Notes: generated by a model not told the origin, from the sequence alone. A stretch of DNA of 64,000 bases from Ravibacter sp964559125 (GCA_964559125.1 CAZLGW010000031.1:1-64000); one strand, 5' to 3'. Numbered from the stretch's first letter, positions 35,801 through 45,200 are shown. Program-made: numbers and translations.

Positions 35801-38800
35801 GTTCAGCTTCTCTACCTCATAATAGTTCTGGCTCACATCGGTACCCAAACGCATAAACACTCCGGTCCCGCCCACTATCGGGTCGTCGCTGTGCATATGC
35901 ACATACATTTTCAGTCTCTTGCGGAACTGAAGATCGAGATTCACATTCTTGAACACTCCCCTCGAGTCTCCGTCTCTGAGATCGGTAACGCACAAGCTCA
36001 TGGCCTGTTCATTCAGGGTAAAATTCTGGTTGGGCTGGGTAAAATCGCGGTCACGTTCCCATCCCGGCGGCACGGTATACACATATTTACCGGAAGCTTC
36101 AGAGCCGACCTGGCTATTCTCTTCGATGCTTACAGTACCAACCGTAAACTTTGCATCGTACTTCTCCGGCGCCTCCAGCTGGTTGACGGCATTCAGATCG
36201 TAAGGATATTTACGATACTGTTGCCCCACAAGCTGCAGCTGACCAAACCTGAGCACCACCGGGTTTTCAAATTCGGTCAGGTACATCCTCATAAACCGGA
36301 TGGACTTAAAGCTGTTCATGTTGGGAGTCTTCCCTGTGAATTCACGTACAGGAACCCGGAAAAGGAACCAATCGGCTCCGTCGGTCGTCGTCTTATCTAC
36401 AATATAACCATGCCCCACTTCCAGCTGACCGGGCTGAAGATCGATCACATACTCGTAGTACTCTTCATTATTATTGATTGTGTTGTCGGTATTGAGATCC
36501 TCGCCGTCGGGCAGGTTGGTATTGGCCTGCGTAAACTGGTTCCTGTTCTGGGTACTTTCCGGAGAGTTGTTTTCGGCCCCGAGAAAGTTCTTATAGCGCT
36601 GCAGCACGTTGGCACCCTGCTGATCCCATTTTTCGCCGAGATAGAATTCAAAATCGTCGGCAGAGGGATCCTTACGGATCAGTTCCAACGCCTCCGGACT
36701 CACCGTATTCTCCACCCGGTCGAGGAAGCTTTCCTTAAAGAAGCGCTGCTCATCCGCACTGCTCATCCCGTCTAACCCGACATCCTGTCTTTCGCGCCCT
36801 CCCGGTTCATTACTGAAGGCGTTAATTACAAACTGCTGACGGGTTACATAACCCCAGGCAGTGGAATCAACATTGACGCCCACAACCCTGTCAGCGATAG
36901 GTAAGCCGTTTTCGAAATTATACCGTTCATCGGGAATAATGTCCTCTGAAATATCCCCAAGGTTAAAGACCAGCTTCCCGCCGGTCGCTTTCCGATCTGC
37001 ATTGTTACCCGAATCATCGGTGTACCCTGCCCTGACAATCCCGTTGGGGCCGTCTATAAAAGGATCCAGCAACCAGAAATCGATCGTCTCGATATTGGCA
37101 TTATCAAAATCGTTATCAGCGGAGATAGCCCTTGTGATGGCCCCGAAATTCTCCTTCGGATTCCTGAGCATCCCTCGCCTGTCAAGATCTGTATTATAAT
37201 TGTACATCCCGCGTTCGGCAGGATAGTAAGCTACGTCAAGGATAGTCTGCGGCAGGTTTATAACCGGCACTGCTTTCCCCGGAAAAAGGTCCTGCGGGAC
37301 ATACATCCTCTCGTAAAAGTTCTTTATTTCTCCCTCTTCAGGCAGCACAGGCATACCGATATTACCACCTAAGTCTCTGCCGGAAAACACGTTATCGACG
37401 TTATATACCGATATTTTGGCACGATTGAAGGCGTGTTCAAGCCTTTGGGAAGTAGCTCCCGGAAAATTGAAATTGGGAGAGTTCTGCGGTGTCGCCCCTA
37501 CTTTCCACAAAGTCGGCTGCCTGACCATATCGTAAACCATCCTGGAAGTTTCGAAATCGTCTACGATAGCTCTCCCGTTAATACGCCTGTTGAGTCCCGG
37601 GTACAGCTGCGCCGCTTCTCCTTTGAAATGGATATACGACATTTCCTTGGTCTGTATCAGGGGAAGCTTATCGAGCAGCCTGGTGATAAAAGGAGCCTCT
37701 TTCCGTATACTTCCGTCAATTCCTATGATCGTGTTGCTTGCCGGCTCGTTCCCGATGGCAACACGTTTCAGAAAGCCTGCAGGGGTTTCGTTGTAGTGCA
37801 TGGCCGTCATGCCTATACGTACGTCTTTGTTCAGGATATAATCCAGGCGGGTCCCCACAAGCGTCCTTATCTGGTTGTCAAAAAGATCGGGTTTTTCGTA
37901 CTCCACAACGATCTCCCTGCCCGAATTAAGCACAGAAGGATTTGTTATCCGGACACGCCCCATCTGTGGTTCCACCACATAATCTCCTCCCCTCGACAAC
38001 GCCACTCCCCCGGAAGTCACCATCACAGACTCTTCCGCAACCCCGAACGGCAGCTGTATTTCCGTACCGCCGGCCGACTGGTAATTCCCCTTCAGGTAGT
38101 ATTTGTTCTTTTCGTTTATCTGCTGAGCTTCGATCATCGTCGTACGGTAGAGCTCGCTGAATACATACTGTTTCGCCAGATCCGCTTCGTCCGGATCAAA
38201 ATACGCTTCTATCGTCCTTCCGAAGGGTTCCAGAACCGGGAATATAATCCTTCCGTTCTGGGAATCGACGGTATATCCCTCTACGTAATCGAAGTTACCG
38301 TCCGGCTGGAAATCGCCTACGGTATTAAGACGGTCGAGCTGCATGATCTTGACCAGCGGCTGGTTTTGTAACCTCCTGCCTACCTGCAGGTTAGGAGTAT
38401 CCATACCCGTCGCATCATCTTTATAGATAATTCTCAGCTGAAAGCTCTGCTTGTCGATCTGTGAAGCGCCCAGGGAATAGATGTTTTTCATCATGAGATC
38501 CCACATGGGCTGGGTGGTGTTGTTCCGGATCGTGGAAGATTTCAGCAGCTTAAGCGCTATCACTTCATCATCCCTGAGGTTCTGGTAGTCTTCGGTAAGC
38601 TCCCCGACCTTATAGGATCTGCCGCGATAAGTATACTCATAGGCAACCGCAAGCACCTCATCATTCCGCAAAGGCACCGTCAGGGAGATATAGCCCAGCT
38701 GGGGATTGAAAATATAGTCGCGCTCGCTGACCAGCTTTTTGGCCCCGCGAAGCAGTTCATAATCGGTATTTTTACGTAAAGACAGCGGTGCGGAAGTAAG

Positions 38801-40063
38801 GACACCGTTTGTCTGGTCCACCTGTCTGAAAGCCGGGTTTCCCAGTAGGTTGCGATAAAGCGGATCGTCCTTCATATCGACCGGCGTCGCCTCCTCGTTC
38901 TCGGTGATACCTGTAAAACCCACTATATTCCTGAGCGTCGTCGTAGTAGCCGTTCTGTTAGTCACATACACCTCCATCCGCGTCACAATGGCAGGCGAAG
39001 TAATATTGGGAAGGCTTTTAAGCGATTTTTCATACTGCTCTCTGAAGAGATGCGACAGGAAAAAGTGGCGGTTTTCCTCGTAGTTATCCGAACGGATCTC
39101 AAATTCCCGACCCTGCGTACCTCCTCTCAACACTATTCTTTCTTTCCTTGAGCGCTGCTGGGAGGCTACGAATGTAGCATTAAGCCTTCCGAACTGCATC
39201 TCGGTTTTCAACCCGAACAGGTTCTGCATTCCCGGAATAAGCTGTGTATTAGTGACCCAGTTTACGTTTCCGGCTTCAACCGCCCGTATAAAGCTCTCCT
39301 GCTTACCTTTATAGTTAAGCTTGAGCATATTCTCAAACTTAAAACTCGCCTTGGTATCGTAATTCGTCAGGAAACCGAGCCTTTCGCTGATCTTGGCGTT
39401 AAAGTTGATATTAATCTGGGGCTTAAAGACGAAATCAAAGTTTCTCCGCTGCCGGATCGGTATCGACGGGTTGTCGTTGAACTGGTTCATGAAACCGATA
39501 TCCATCGTAACAAACCCGTTAGGCAGCATGTCCAGGAAATCGTTGCCCATCAGGCGGTCGAGAGAAGGCGGCAGATCCAGTTTGGGCAGCAGCCGGCCCG
39601 CACCGTAAGCCTCCGACTTCGAAGCATATTCACGCAACAGGTTATCGAACGTTCTTCTGTTCTGAATTTCATTGTAGGTATTCAGATCGATGCTTTCTTT
39701 GGGGCGGTATTCAATATTTCCTTTATCGGTTTCGATTTCTTCGGAAACTACAATATCGCCGGAAGGCGCTAATTCTATCCGTGTCGAGACATTGGAAGGT
39801 GGTTTCTGATAAATCGGCGACCTGGGGCGCGGCTCTGTAAACCGGTTACGGTAGTAGTCTTTCCAGTTAAGCTTGACTCCCCTTCCCGAACGCTCCGTCT
39901 TCCTTTCGCTAGTGTCGGGAAGCGTGTCGGCAGGAAACGGGTAAGCGCCAATATCATATTTCCCTGCCGGAGGTACATATACACCCGGTATGGCCGCCAT
40001 ATATACAGCCGAGGTGAGGAGCAATGAGCCGCGAAACAGGAGTTGGTAAATATATTTAGACAA
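32831..40063 (-). CDS. sprA: Giant SprA outer membrane translocon of the type IX secretion system
   Basis: A 2410-residue protein, the usual size for SprA (also called Sov), the very large beta-barrel pore of the type IX secretion system, also needed for gliding in relatives. The N-terminal segment MSKYIYQLLFRGSLLLTSAVYMA can serve as a signal peptide from a TTG start at 40063; the next ATG, at 40000, would delete it. The family motifs include FDFVFKPQININFNAKIS and NLFGLKTEMQFGRLNATFV in the N-terminal part and many amphipathic strands, ending VQLRFNLAE. Long open frames on the opposite strand are shadows. It is convergent with lptB and sits beside ruvA. Confidence 0.95.
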   Translation of the reverse strand: MSKYIYQLLFRGSLLLTSAVYMAAIPGVYVPPAGKYDIGAYPFPADTLPDTSERKTERSGRGVKLNWKDYYRNRFTEPRPRSPIYQKPPSNVSTRIELAPSGDIVVSEEIETDKGNIEYRPKESIDLNTYNEIQNRRTFDNLLREYASKSEAYGAGRLLPKLDLPPSLDRLMGNDFLDMLPNGFVTMDIGFMNQFNDNPSIPIRQRRNFDFVFKPQININFNAKISERLGFLTNYDTKASFKFENMLKLNYKGKQESFIRAVEAGNVNWVTNTQLIPGMQNLFGLKTEMQFGRLNATFVASQQRSRKERIVLRGGTQGREFEIRSDNYEENRHFFLSHLFREQYEKSLKSLPNITSPAIVTRMEVYVTNRTATTTTLRNIVGFTGITENEEATPVDMKDDPLYRNLLGNPAFRQVDQTNGVLTSAPLSLRKNTDYELLRGAKKLVSERDYIFNPQLGYISLTVPLRNDEVLAVAYEYTYRGRSYKVGELTEDYQNLRDDEVIALKLLKSSTIRNNTTQPMWDLMMKNIYSLGASQIDKQSFQLRIIYKDDATGMDTPNLQVGRRLQNQPLVKIMQLDRLNTVGDFQPDGNFDYVEGYTVDSQNGRIIFPVLEPFGRTIEAYFDPDEADLAKQYVFSELYRTTMIEAQQINEKNKYYLKGNYQSAGGTEIQLPFGVAEESVMVTSGGVALSRGGDYVVEPQMGRVRITNPSVLNSGREIVVEYEKPDLFDNQIRTLVGTRLDYILNKDVRIGMTAMHYNETPAGFLKRVAIGNEPASNTIIGIDGSIRKEAPFITRLLDKLPLIQTKEMSYIHFKGEAAQLYPGLNRRINGRAIVDDFETSRMVYDMVRQPTLWKVGATPQNSPNFNFPGATSQRLEHAFNRAKISVYNVDNVFSGRDLGGNIGMPVLPEEGEIKNFYERMYVPQDLFPGKAVPVINLPQTILDVAYYPAERGMYNYNTDLDRRGMLRNPKENFGAITRAISADNDFDNANIETIDFWLLDPFIDGPNGIVRAGYTDDSGNNADRKATGGKLVFNLGDISEDIIPDERYNFENGLPIADRVVGVNVDSTAWGYVTRQQFVINAFSNEPGGRERQDVGLDGMSSADEQRFFKESFLDRVENTVSPEALELIRKDPSADDFEFYLGEKWDQQGANVLQRYKNFLGAENNSPESTQNRNQFTQANTNLPDGEDLNTDNTINNNEEYYEYVIDLQPGQLEVGHGYIVDKTTTDGADWFLFRVPVREFTGKTPNMNSFKSIRFMRMYLTEFENPVVLRFGQLQLVGQQYRKYPYDLNAVNQLEAPEKYDAKFTVGTVSIEENSQVGSEASGKYVYTVPPGWERDRDFTQPNQNFTLNEQAMSLCVTDLRDGDSRGVFKNVNLDLQFRKRLKMYVHMHSDDPIVGGTGVFMRLGTDVSQNYYEVEKLNLVATRPGEAVATAVWPEANEINFDLQDLLNVKSRRNQEWGRSYSQPYSMLSSDGLYRITVVGNPDLSLVRVMMIGLRNPVSDDERPQSFCLWVNELHVEGFDQTAGWSAIGQLDAKLADLATIKATGRVETFGFGGVQTKIGERSRAFTSDFGIASNVAVDKFLPEQWGFSIPLFLNYDRKQVAPTFDPLDPDMRLKTSLDNLRDFDERERYRRMVVDNTTRRGINLSNVRKMRMGTGSRTPHFYDFENFAFTYAFNDLKKTNILTESFLQKMYKGGIAYAFSKTAKPLEPFKNWKVTNAYAAFIKDFNLNLFPTSMAVRADVERNFMRTQLRNSDLTTDGQLPYFEKFFWFNRFYDFTWNLTKSVVVTYNAAARAMVDEPYGDLDTEEKKDSLWRNFKNLGRIKDFDQRINLTWRLPLDKLPLTDWLAADYNHRIGYNFMANAFGAVDENGSEFGNILRNSRERGISGRVDFVALYNKLKYLKFANTPGTARKNFTRSPGDIEEMKTQSSQVLKDFTRLLMTVRGINFSYSVLETTALPGFLGTPRFFGLDKGGAPGLGFVLGEQQRDFQKQAAAKGWLTDSRILNQPFQQTVDKRFNANTSLEPFKDFQINIKADYTRRDAYQEFYRPDSGGIYQSESPLRNGQYSMSFMSFRTALSKMNRDHSSPVFDNFIRYRGIIADRLNSAPENIGEGTYNRNSQDVLIPSFFAAYSGRGADSTGKMRTSPFLKMPFPNWSVRYNGLSQIPLFKNIFQSFSIEHNYTSTYSVGNFTSSLNYEEMYVNLAVTGYLMASNLMNNSPLYNHVNEYGHYIPVFAMSTITMAERFSPLIGINFRTVGQITGRIDYNRDRTVALNLANTQMQELFNQDLTISVGFTKNNMALPFKINGATRRLKNDLTAQMSVTFRDTRSIQRKIIEIEEAGIKREVAENTPTAGNINFQLRPTINYVVSNRLSLQFYFERMFNDPLVSNSFYRSVSSGGVQLRFNLAE

Positions 40064-40172
40064 AATATCCGACCAATTTTCGATTTGTTGGAAGAAGGTT
40101 CAAAGTATGACGTAAAACCACAACGTTTTAACCTCCCCTGTTATTTTTTTTAAGCAAAAAAACTGTTTCCCG

Positions 40173-40763
40173 TTACCTCAGCGACAGCTTGATCAGTTCT
40201 TCTATACTAATATTATCACCGTACTTTTTCAGTATAGTTTCTATACTCTTCTCTGCTGCCGATCGCGGTACTCCCAATGTCACCAGCGCACTGAGCGCTT
40301 CGCTCTTCTTCCCGCTCATCGTCTCAGCTCCCGAAGACGGTATCCCGGCCTCGAATCCTTCTTTTTTAATCCGGTCTTTCAACTCCAGGATAAGCCTCTG
40401 AGCCGTTTTGGAACCCACGCCTTTGATCGACTGGATAGCCCGGAGGTCTTCTTTGAGAATAGCCGACCTGATCTCCTGCGCTGACATGGATGAAAGCATA
40501 ACCAGCGCCATGGCAGGCCCTACGCCCGAAACACTTATCAAATGCAAAAAAAGGTGTTTTTCCGTAGACTCCCAAAAACCGTAAAGGACATGTGCGTCTT
40601 CCCGTATACTCAGATAGGTATAGAGCTTGCAGGGCGTTCCGGTTTCGGGCAGGACGGCGTAGGTCTGGAGCGAAATCCTTATCTCGTAACCGACTCCATT
40701 GGCCTCGATTACTACATTCGACGGCTCTTTTTCAGCAAGCCTGCCGGTTATAAATGCTATCAT
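40173..40763 (-). CDS. ruvA: Holliday junction DNA helicase subunit RuvA
   Basis: A 196-residue protein in three domains: an OB-fold beginning MIAFITGRLAEKEPSNVVIEANGVGYEI, a double helix-hairpin-helix region (FLHLISVSGVGPAMALVMLS and LRAIQSIKGVGSKTAQRLILELKD), and a C-terminal three-helix domain (ALSALVTLGVPRSAAEKSI) that contacts RuvB. It forms the tetramer that binds four-way junctions during recombination repair. It has the usual length and start. It may be co-transcribed with sprA across a 109-base gap. Confidence 0.96.
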   Translation of the reverse strand: MIAFITGRLAEKEPSNVVIEANGVGYEIRISLQTYAVLPETGTPCKLYTYLSIREDAHVLYGFWESTEKHLFLHLISVSGVGPAMALVMLSSMSAQEIRSAILKEDLRAIQSIKGVGSKTAQRLILELKDRIKKEGFEAGIPSSGAETMSGKKSEALSALVTLGVPRSAAEKSIETILKKYGDNISIEELIKLSLR

Positions 40764-40837
40764 ACTCTATACTCCTGCAAAACCAAACCCCCAAGCCTGT
40801 CGGCCGGGGGGTGACGATATTCATTTTTATCGGCAAT

Positions 40838-42748
40838 CTACCCGGAAATAAGAATCTTCATTCCCGTCTTAAGGGCATTGCCTTTGATATTATTTACTTT
40901 CTTTATCTTGTCAACCGAAAGTCCGTATTTCCTGGAAATCGCCCATAGCGTATCTCCGCTCTGTACTACATGGTAAACATTCCGGGTTCTTGCCCGGGCT
41001 TGTACGACCGACTTGTCAACCACCCCGGCAGTTGCTGGGATCTCCAGCTTTTTCCCTGCCACCAACCTGCTGTCATGCAGCCCGTTGTGCTTTTTAATTT
41101 CCTCTACTTCAACATTGTATCTTTCTGCTATCGAAATCAAGGTCTCTCCCTTCCTTATAGTATGTACTGCCGGACCAGCCCCGGCATTGGGAGCAGGCTG
41201 CTTCACTGCGACGGCTGCCCGGGGTTTATCTCTGTTCTCACTATTTTCATTTTTACTTTTTGCCTCCAGGCGGGCTGCCTGACGGGCAAGCAGCATAGCC
41301 TCTGTCATCGGTCCATCCGATTCCTCCGTAACAACAGCCTGGCTTTCCGCAACCGCAGCTACCTCACTTACAGCCGGCTCTTCCGTCTCCTCTTCAGGCG
41401 TTGCAGAAACCAGGGTCACCTGAATTTTCTCTTCCTTCGGGGAAGCCGGGGAAGTATCCCCGCCGGCAATTATGACCGGGCTTTGTACCGCTTCTTCTTT
41501 GATACGGCTACGCGTAGTTTTCTTAACAAGCAGGCGCTGGCCCTTCCGCAGCGTGGTGCTCCTGAGTCCGTTCCACGTTTTCAGTTGGGAAACCGTCACT
41601 CCATGCTGCCTGGCTATCCCCGACAATGTCTGCCCGCTGCGCACGGTATGGCGGATATTGGTACTGATCACCTCATAGCCGTCTTTCACAGTACGCGACT
41701 CAGCCAGGTGAATGCCAGAATTAACAGGGACTTTGGAAGAAGAGTCCAGGATAGATGGCATATTATCGGCCAGCAGCGCCGCCTTCGTTGCCGGGATCCT
41801 CAGGCAGAATTCCCCGCCCGAATGGGGAATACAGATACCCACCAGGTGCGGGTTGAGCTCGTATATATCGTCGAGGGACATCCCTCCCAGCGAAGCAAAA
41901 GTATTCAGATTCAGGTATCCCTTTACCTTAATGGTGTCAGAAACAGGTATCAACTTCAGGTCACTCGCCACAATCCCGTGGTCTTTGCTGTAATTCATGA
42001 GGTAGACCATCGCGACAAACTGCGGGACGTAGTTCCGGGTTTCCTTCGGCAATACCGGGTATATACCCCAGAAATCGTTTTTGCCCGTACGACGGATCGC
42101 CCTTCTGACATTTCCCGGGCCGCAGTTGTAGGCAGCCAGTGCCATTTCCCAGTCTCCGAAAATATTATGCAGTTGCTTCAGGTACTTACAGGCTGCCTCG
42201 GTAGATTTCTCAGGATGAAAGCGTTCGTCGATAAACTGGTTTTGCTCCAGGCCAAGCTCCCGGCCGGTAGCCCTCATAAACTGCCATAGACCTCCGGCTC
42301 CCGCCCTTGAAATAATCCTGGGACTAAGGCCTGATTCTATTAACGGCAGGTACTTCAGCTCTTCGGGGAGATTATACTTCGCAAGCGCCTCTTCAAAAAT
42401 AGGAAAATACAGATCTTTTGTCTCGAGCATTCTTCTTGTAAAAGAACTACGCTTATCGACAAAAAAATCGACATACCTGTGCGAATGTTCATTATACCGG
42501 AGTGGTATTTCATTTTGGAGGTATTTGAACCGGTCTTTCAGGAGAAAGGAGGATACGGGGCTCTCAGGTTGCTCCTCCAGTATTTCGGGTACCACCAGGT
42601 CAAGGGCCGACACTACTGTTGCTGTGTCGTTTTCCGTCTCAAGCTCTTCCTCTACGGCCTCTGCCTGCTGCGCATTGACTTCGAATGAAAAAAAAATGGC
42701 CAAAACCAAAATAAATCGCACAATACTCACGCTATCCAGCTTTTTCAT
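40838..42748 (-). CDS. MltD-like lytic transglycosylase with three LysM domains
   Basis: A 636-residue exported protein. The transglycosylase domain covers about residues 110-270: LPLIESGLSP with the catalytic Glu, GAGGLWQFM, and LAAYNCGPGNVRRAI. Three LysM modules follow: HTVRSGQTLSGIARQHGV, HTIRKGETLISIAERYNV, and HVVQSGDTLWAISRKYGL, the last at the C-terminus. It cleaves glycan strands to anhydromuropeptides while LysM binds peptidoglycan. The start is uncertain. The ATG at 42748 is used here, but a TACATTTG box ends 3 bases upstream of it, so a GTG at 42730 that still gives a full signal peptide (MSIVRFILVLAIFFSFEVNA) may be the true start. Confidence 0.9.
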   Translation of the reverse strand: MKKLDSVSIVRFILVLAIFFSFEVNAQQAEAVEEELETENDTATVVSALDLVVPEILEEQPESPVSSFLLKDRFKYLQNEIPLRYNEHSHRYVDFFVDKRSSFTRRMLETKDLYFPIFEEALAKYNLPEELKYLPLIESGLSPRIISRAGAGGLWQFMRATGRELGLEQNQFIDERFHPEKSTEAACKYLKQLHNIFGDWEMALAAYNCGPGNVRRAIRRTGKNDFWGIYPVLPKETRNYVPQFVAMVYLMNYSKDHGIVASDLKLIPVSDTIKVKGYLNLNTFASLGGMSLDDIYELNPHLVGICIPHSGGEFCLRIPATKAALLADNMPSILDSSSKVPVNSGIHLAESRTVKDGYEVISTNIRHTVRSGQTLSGIARQHGVTVSQLKTWNGLRSTTLRKGQRLLVKKTTRSRIKEEAVQSPVIIAGGDTSPASPKEEKIQVTLVSATPEEETEEPAVSEVAAVAESQAVVTEESDGPMTEAMLLARQAARLEAKSKNENSENRDKPRAAVAVKQPAPNAGAGPAVHTIRKGETLISIAERYNVEVEEIKKHNGLHDSRLVAGKKLEIPATAGVVDKSVVQARARTRNVYHVVQSGDTLWAISRKYGLSVDKIKKVNNIKGNALKTGMKILISG

Positions 42749-42751
42749 CAC

Positions 42752-42759
42752 CAAATGTA
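42752..42759 (-). promoter_or_regulatory. Predicted -7 box at the transglycosylase start
   Basis: TACATTTG on the minus strand is a full TAnnTTTG match. Transcription would start at about 42745, at or just after the ATG at 42748. This favours the GTG at 42730, or a leaderless message. Confidence 0.5.
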
Positions 42760-42794
42760 CTTGCGGTTAAACGCTTAGATTAAATTAGAAAGTC

Positions 42795-44231
42795 TCATAA
42801 CACCTTAGTCACTTCTGAAATATAATTTCCGAAAGACAACAACCTGGCTTCATCGAAAGCCGCTCCCATAAGCTGAAACCCTATGGGAAGCCCCTGGCTG
42901 TCGAACCCGTTCGGCACCGAAAGAGCGGGCAATCCGGTTACATTTGCCTGGACCGTAAAAATATCGGCCAGGTACATCTGTAAAGGATCCTGTACTTTTT
43001 CACCTTTCTTAAATGCTGTAGTGGGAGCTACCGGCGAAACGATAAAATCATACTGACTCAGGACGTTTCCGGTTTCCTCCGATATCAATCTTCTAACGCG
43101 TTGCGCTTTGGTATAGTATGCGTCATAATAACTCGCGCTCAGAACAAATGTACCGAGCAATATACGCCGCTTGACTTCCTTCCCGAAACCTTCCGATCTG
43201 CTTCTCTTGTACATGTCTTCCAGGTCGGCAGCCGCTGCCGCGCGATAGCCGTATCGTACACCGTCAAAACGGGAAAGATTGGAGCTTGCCTCGGCAGTGG
43301 TGAGGATATAGTAAGTAGGCAGCAGGTGCCGTGTCGAAGTAAACTCAACCGGCTCCACGGTATGCCCCAGTTCCTGAAGCTTCCGGAGAAGAGCCCATGT
43401 CTGCTCCCGCACCTCAGGCTGGACCGCATCCGATTCTACGCTTTCCCTGAGATAGGCGATCCGGGCTTTGCCCGACCAGGCAAGCGAGGAAAAATAAGAC
43501 GGAACAGGCTGCGATGAAACAGTGCTGTCGACCTCATCCTGCCCGGCGATAATTTCCAGCAGCAAAGCGGCGTCTTCGACGCTCCTGGTTATAGGCCCGA
43601 TACAATCGAACGACGATGCATATGCAATGAGTCCCCACCTCGAAACACGGCCATAAGTAGGCTTTAGTCCTACAACTCCGCAAAATGAAGCGGGCTGCCT
43701 TACCGATCCGCCTGTATCGCTGCCCAGGGAGGCATGGCAAAAACCTGCCTGAACGGCAACTGCAGATCCTCCTGAAGAACCCCCGGGGACCCTGTCAGGC
43801 GCAGCGGCATTCGTCACAGGGCCGAAGTAGCTGTTCTCATTGGATGAGCCCATAGCAAACTCGTCACAGTTCTGACGGCCTATGACGATCGCATCCTCAT
43901 CCAGGATTCTTTGCACTACAGTAGCATTATACGGAGACCGGTAGCCGGTAAGGATCTTACTTCCTGCCTGCAGCCCGTACCCTTTGTGCGAAATTACATC
44001 CTTGATCCCGACTACCAGCCCGGCCAGCCGCCCGGCAGTACCCGATCTCAAACGGTCGTCGATCTGGCTGGCCCGTTCCAGCGCATCTTCCCGGTACACT
44101 TCAACAAAAGCATTGAGTTCAGGCCGGGCATCGATACGCGCAAGATAATGGGCCACGATAGACTCGCAGGTCAGACGCCCCTCCCTTAACTCTTCCTGAA
44201 TATCCCGCAGTTTATCGAACGACTCAAGCAC
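42795..44231 (-). CDS. gatA: Aspartyl/glutamyl-tRNA amidotransferase subunit A
   Basis: A 478-residue amidase-signature enzyme. The Ser-cisSer-Lys triad is present: Lys77 in VVGIKDV, the cis-serine in PGGSSGGSAVAV (Ser152), and nucleophile Ser176 in DTGGSVRQP. GVVGLKPTYGRVSRWGLIAYASS is the GatA-specific continuation. It generates ammonia from glutamine to amidate Glu-tRNA(Gln) with GatB and GatC, which are not adjacent, as is common. The start is a GTG at 44231. Downstream of tatA on the same strand. Confidence 0.95.
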   Translation of the reverse strand: MLESFDKLRDIQEELREGRLTCESIVAHYLARIDARPELNAFVEVYREDALERASQIDDRLRSGTAGRLAGLVVGIKDVISHKGYGLQAGSKILTGYRSPYNATVVQRILDEDAIVIGRQNCDEFAMGSSNENSYFGPVTNAAAPDRVPGGSSGGSAVAVQAGFCHASLGSDTGGSVRQPASFCGVVGLKPTYGRVSRWGLIAYASSFDCIGPITRSVEDAALLLEIIAGQDEVDSTVSSQPVPSYFSSLAWSGKARIAYLRESVESDAVQPEVREQTWALLRKLQELGHTVEPVEFTSTRHLLPTYYILTTAEASSNLSRFDGVRYGYRAAAAADLEDMYKRSRSEGFGKEVKRRILLGTFVLSASYYDAYYTKAQRVRRLISEETGNVLSQYDFIVSPVAPTTAFKKGEKVQDPLQMYLADIFTVQANVTGLPALSVPNGFDSQGLPIGFQLMGAAFDEARLLSFGNYISEVTKVL

Positions 44232-44286
44232 AGATTTTGAAGTTCTATTGTGGAGACCCTGAAATTTCGAGGTCCCCTATGTCTTT

Positions 44287-44331
44287 ATAAAGAAAACAAG
44301 AGCCGTTCTGCGTTTAAAGCAAAACAGCCCC
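44287..44331 (-). terminator. Possible terminator after tatA
   Basis: On the minus strand, GCTGTTTTGC pairs (with three G-T pairs) with GCAGAACGGC around TTTAAAC, followed by a T-rich stretch. It lies between the tatA stop and gatA. The stem is imperfect, so partial read-through to gatA is possible. Confidence 0.45.
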
Positions 44332-44366
44332 TATATTATAAGTTACAATAATAATACCCGAAAAGG

Positions 44367-44576
44367 CTATTTCTGGGTATCCTCGACATCCATGCTTTTT
44401 TCGATGCTGTCTTTTACATCTTTCGTAGCATTCTTAAACTCTTTTATTCCCTGGCCTAGTCCACGCATTAATTCAGGAATTTTCTTCGCACCGAACAAAA
44501 GCAGAAGCGCCAATCCGATCAAAAGCATTTCCTGACCGCCCAATCCCATAAAAGCCAATACTGCAGCTGATTCCAT
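44367..44576 (-). CDS. tatA: Sec-independent translocase subunit TatA/TatE
   Basis: A 69-residue protein with a short periplasmic N-terminus, one membrane helix (EMLLIGLALLLLFGAKKIPEL) containing the conserved FG hinge, and an amphipathic helix, MRGLGQGIKEFKNATKDVKD, ending in a charged tail. This is the canonical TatA layout. It forms the pore for folded proteins with twin-arginine signals. The Tat-exported Gfo/Idh protein at 56407-57747 is a likely client. tatC is not in the window. Confidence 0.93.
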   Translation of the reverse strand: MESAAVLAFMGLGGQEMLLIGLALLLLFGAKKIPELMRGLGQGIKEFKNATKDVKDSIEKSMDVEDTQK

Positions 44577-44648
44577 TTTATTTCAATTTACGTTTTTTAA
44601 TCTTGTATAAAAGCAATTCTCTCTCGACGATATACCCTACCGGAAAAG

Positions 44649-44680
44649 CAAATTTAAAAAATATATCTCAGAGAAACCAA
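44649..44680 (-). promoter_or_regulatory. Promoter for tatA (TTG, 21 bases, TAAATTTG)
   Basis: On the minus strand a TTG is followed after 21 bases by TAAATTTG (44656-44649), about 73 bases before the tatA ATG. Both elements match the consensus seen at the tRNA genes. Confidence 0.6.
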
Positions 44681-44717
44681 CATATCCGTACCCATAAATT
44701 CCTGTGCGCGGCCGCGA

Positions 44718-45152
44718 TCAGTCTATCTTAATGGTCTTGGTTTTCTTTTCCCAGTCCGAGAACCTGCTCATTTCCTTTTCCAGGACATTGAACATCCAGA
44801 CCACCAACGCAACGTCGTCGGCGATACCCAATATAGGCAAAACATCAGGGATCAGGTCCAGCGGAGAGATAAAATAGACTAGAACCCCTACTACCGTAGC
44901 CATACTTCTGGCAGCGACCTCGCGGTATTCGCCGGTAGCATAGGCTTTGATAAGACGGATCATCAGTTGCAGTTGATCTTTTACCTCCCTGACCCCGTCC
45001 GAAACACCCCTGCTTTCCATCTTGCTGATCCCTTGCTGAAGTACCACGAGCAGCAGCGCTTTGTTTTTAGTCAGCGAAGCTCCACGCCTCATTACCTTAG
45101 CAAAAAAAGTGGATTTTAATATTCTCTGAATAAGAGACTCTCCTGATGCCAT
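44718..45152 (-). CDS. YkvA/DUF1232-family membrane protein
   Basis: A 144-residue protein. The conserved core VGVLVYFISPLDLIPDVLPILGIADDVALVVWMF (quoted in parts: YFISPLDLIPD and GIADDVALV) is the DUF1232 signature, a hydrophobic hairpin with acidic residues. The N-terminal 80 residues are helical and basic. The function of DUF1232 proteins is unknown. It sits 48 bases downstream of prc on the same strand and may share its transcript. Confidence 0.82.
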   Translation of the reverse strand: MASGESLIQRILKSTFFAKVMRRGASLTKNKALLLVVLQQGISKMESRGVSDGVREVKDQLQLMIRLIKAYATGEYREVAARSMATVVGVLVYFISPLDLIPDVLPILGIADDVALVVWMFNVLEKEMSRFSDWEKKTKTIKID

Positions 45153-45200
45153 TCTTTAATTTCCGGTTTTCTGATAGATACGATACTTCCTGTTGTTCTA

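Noticed and set aside
35300..36775. 491-codon open frame on the plus strand inside sprA
   Set aside because: It lies wholly within the sprA coding sequence on the other strand and has a composition typical of antisense shadows, with no recognisable domain. The same applies to the long plus-strand frames at 40970-42289 and 45630-46901, which shadow the transglycosylase and prc genes.
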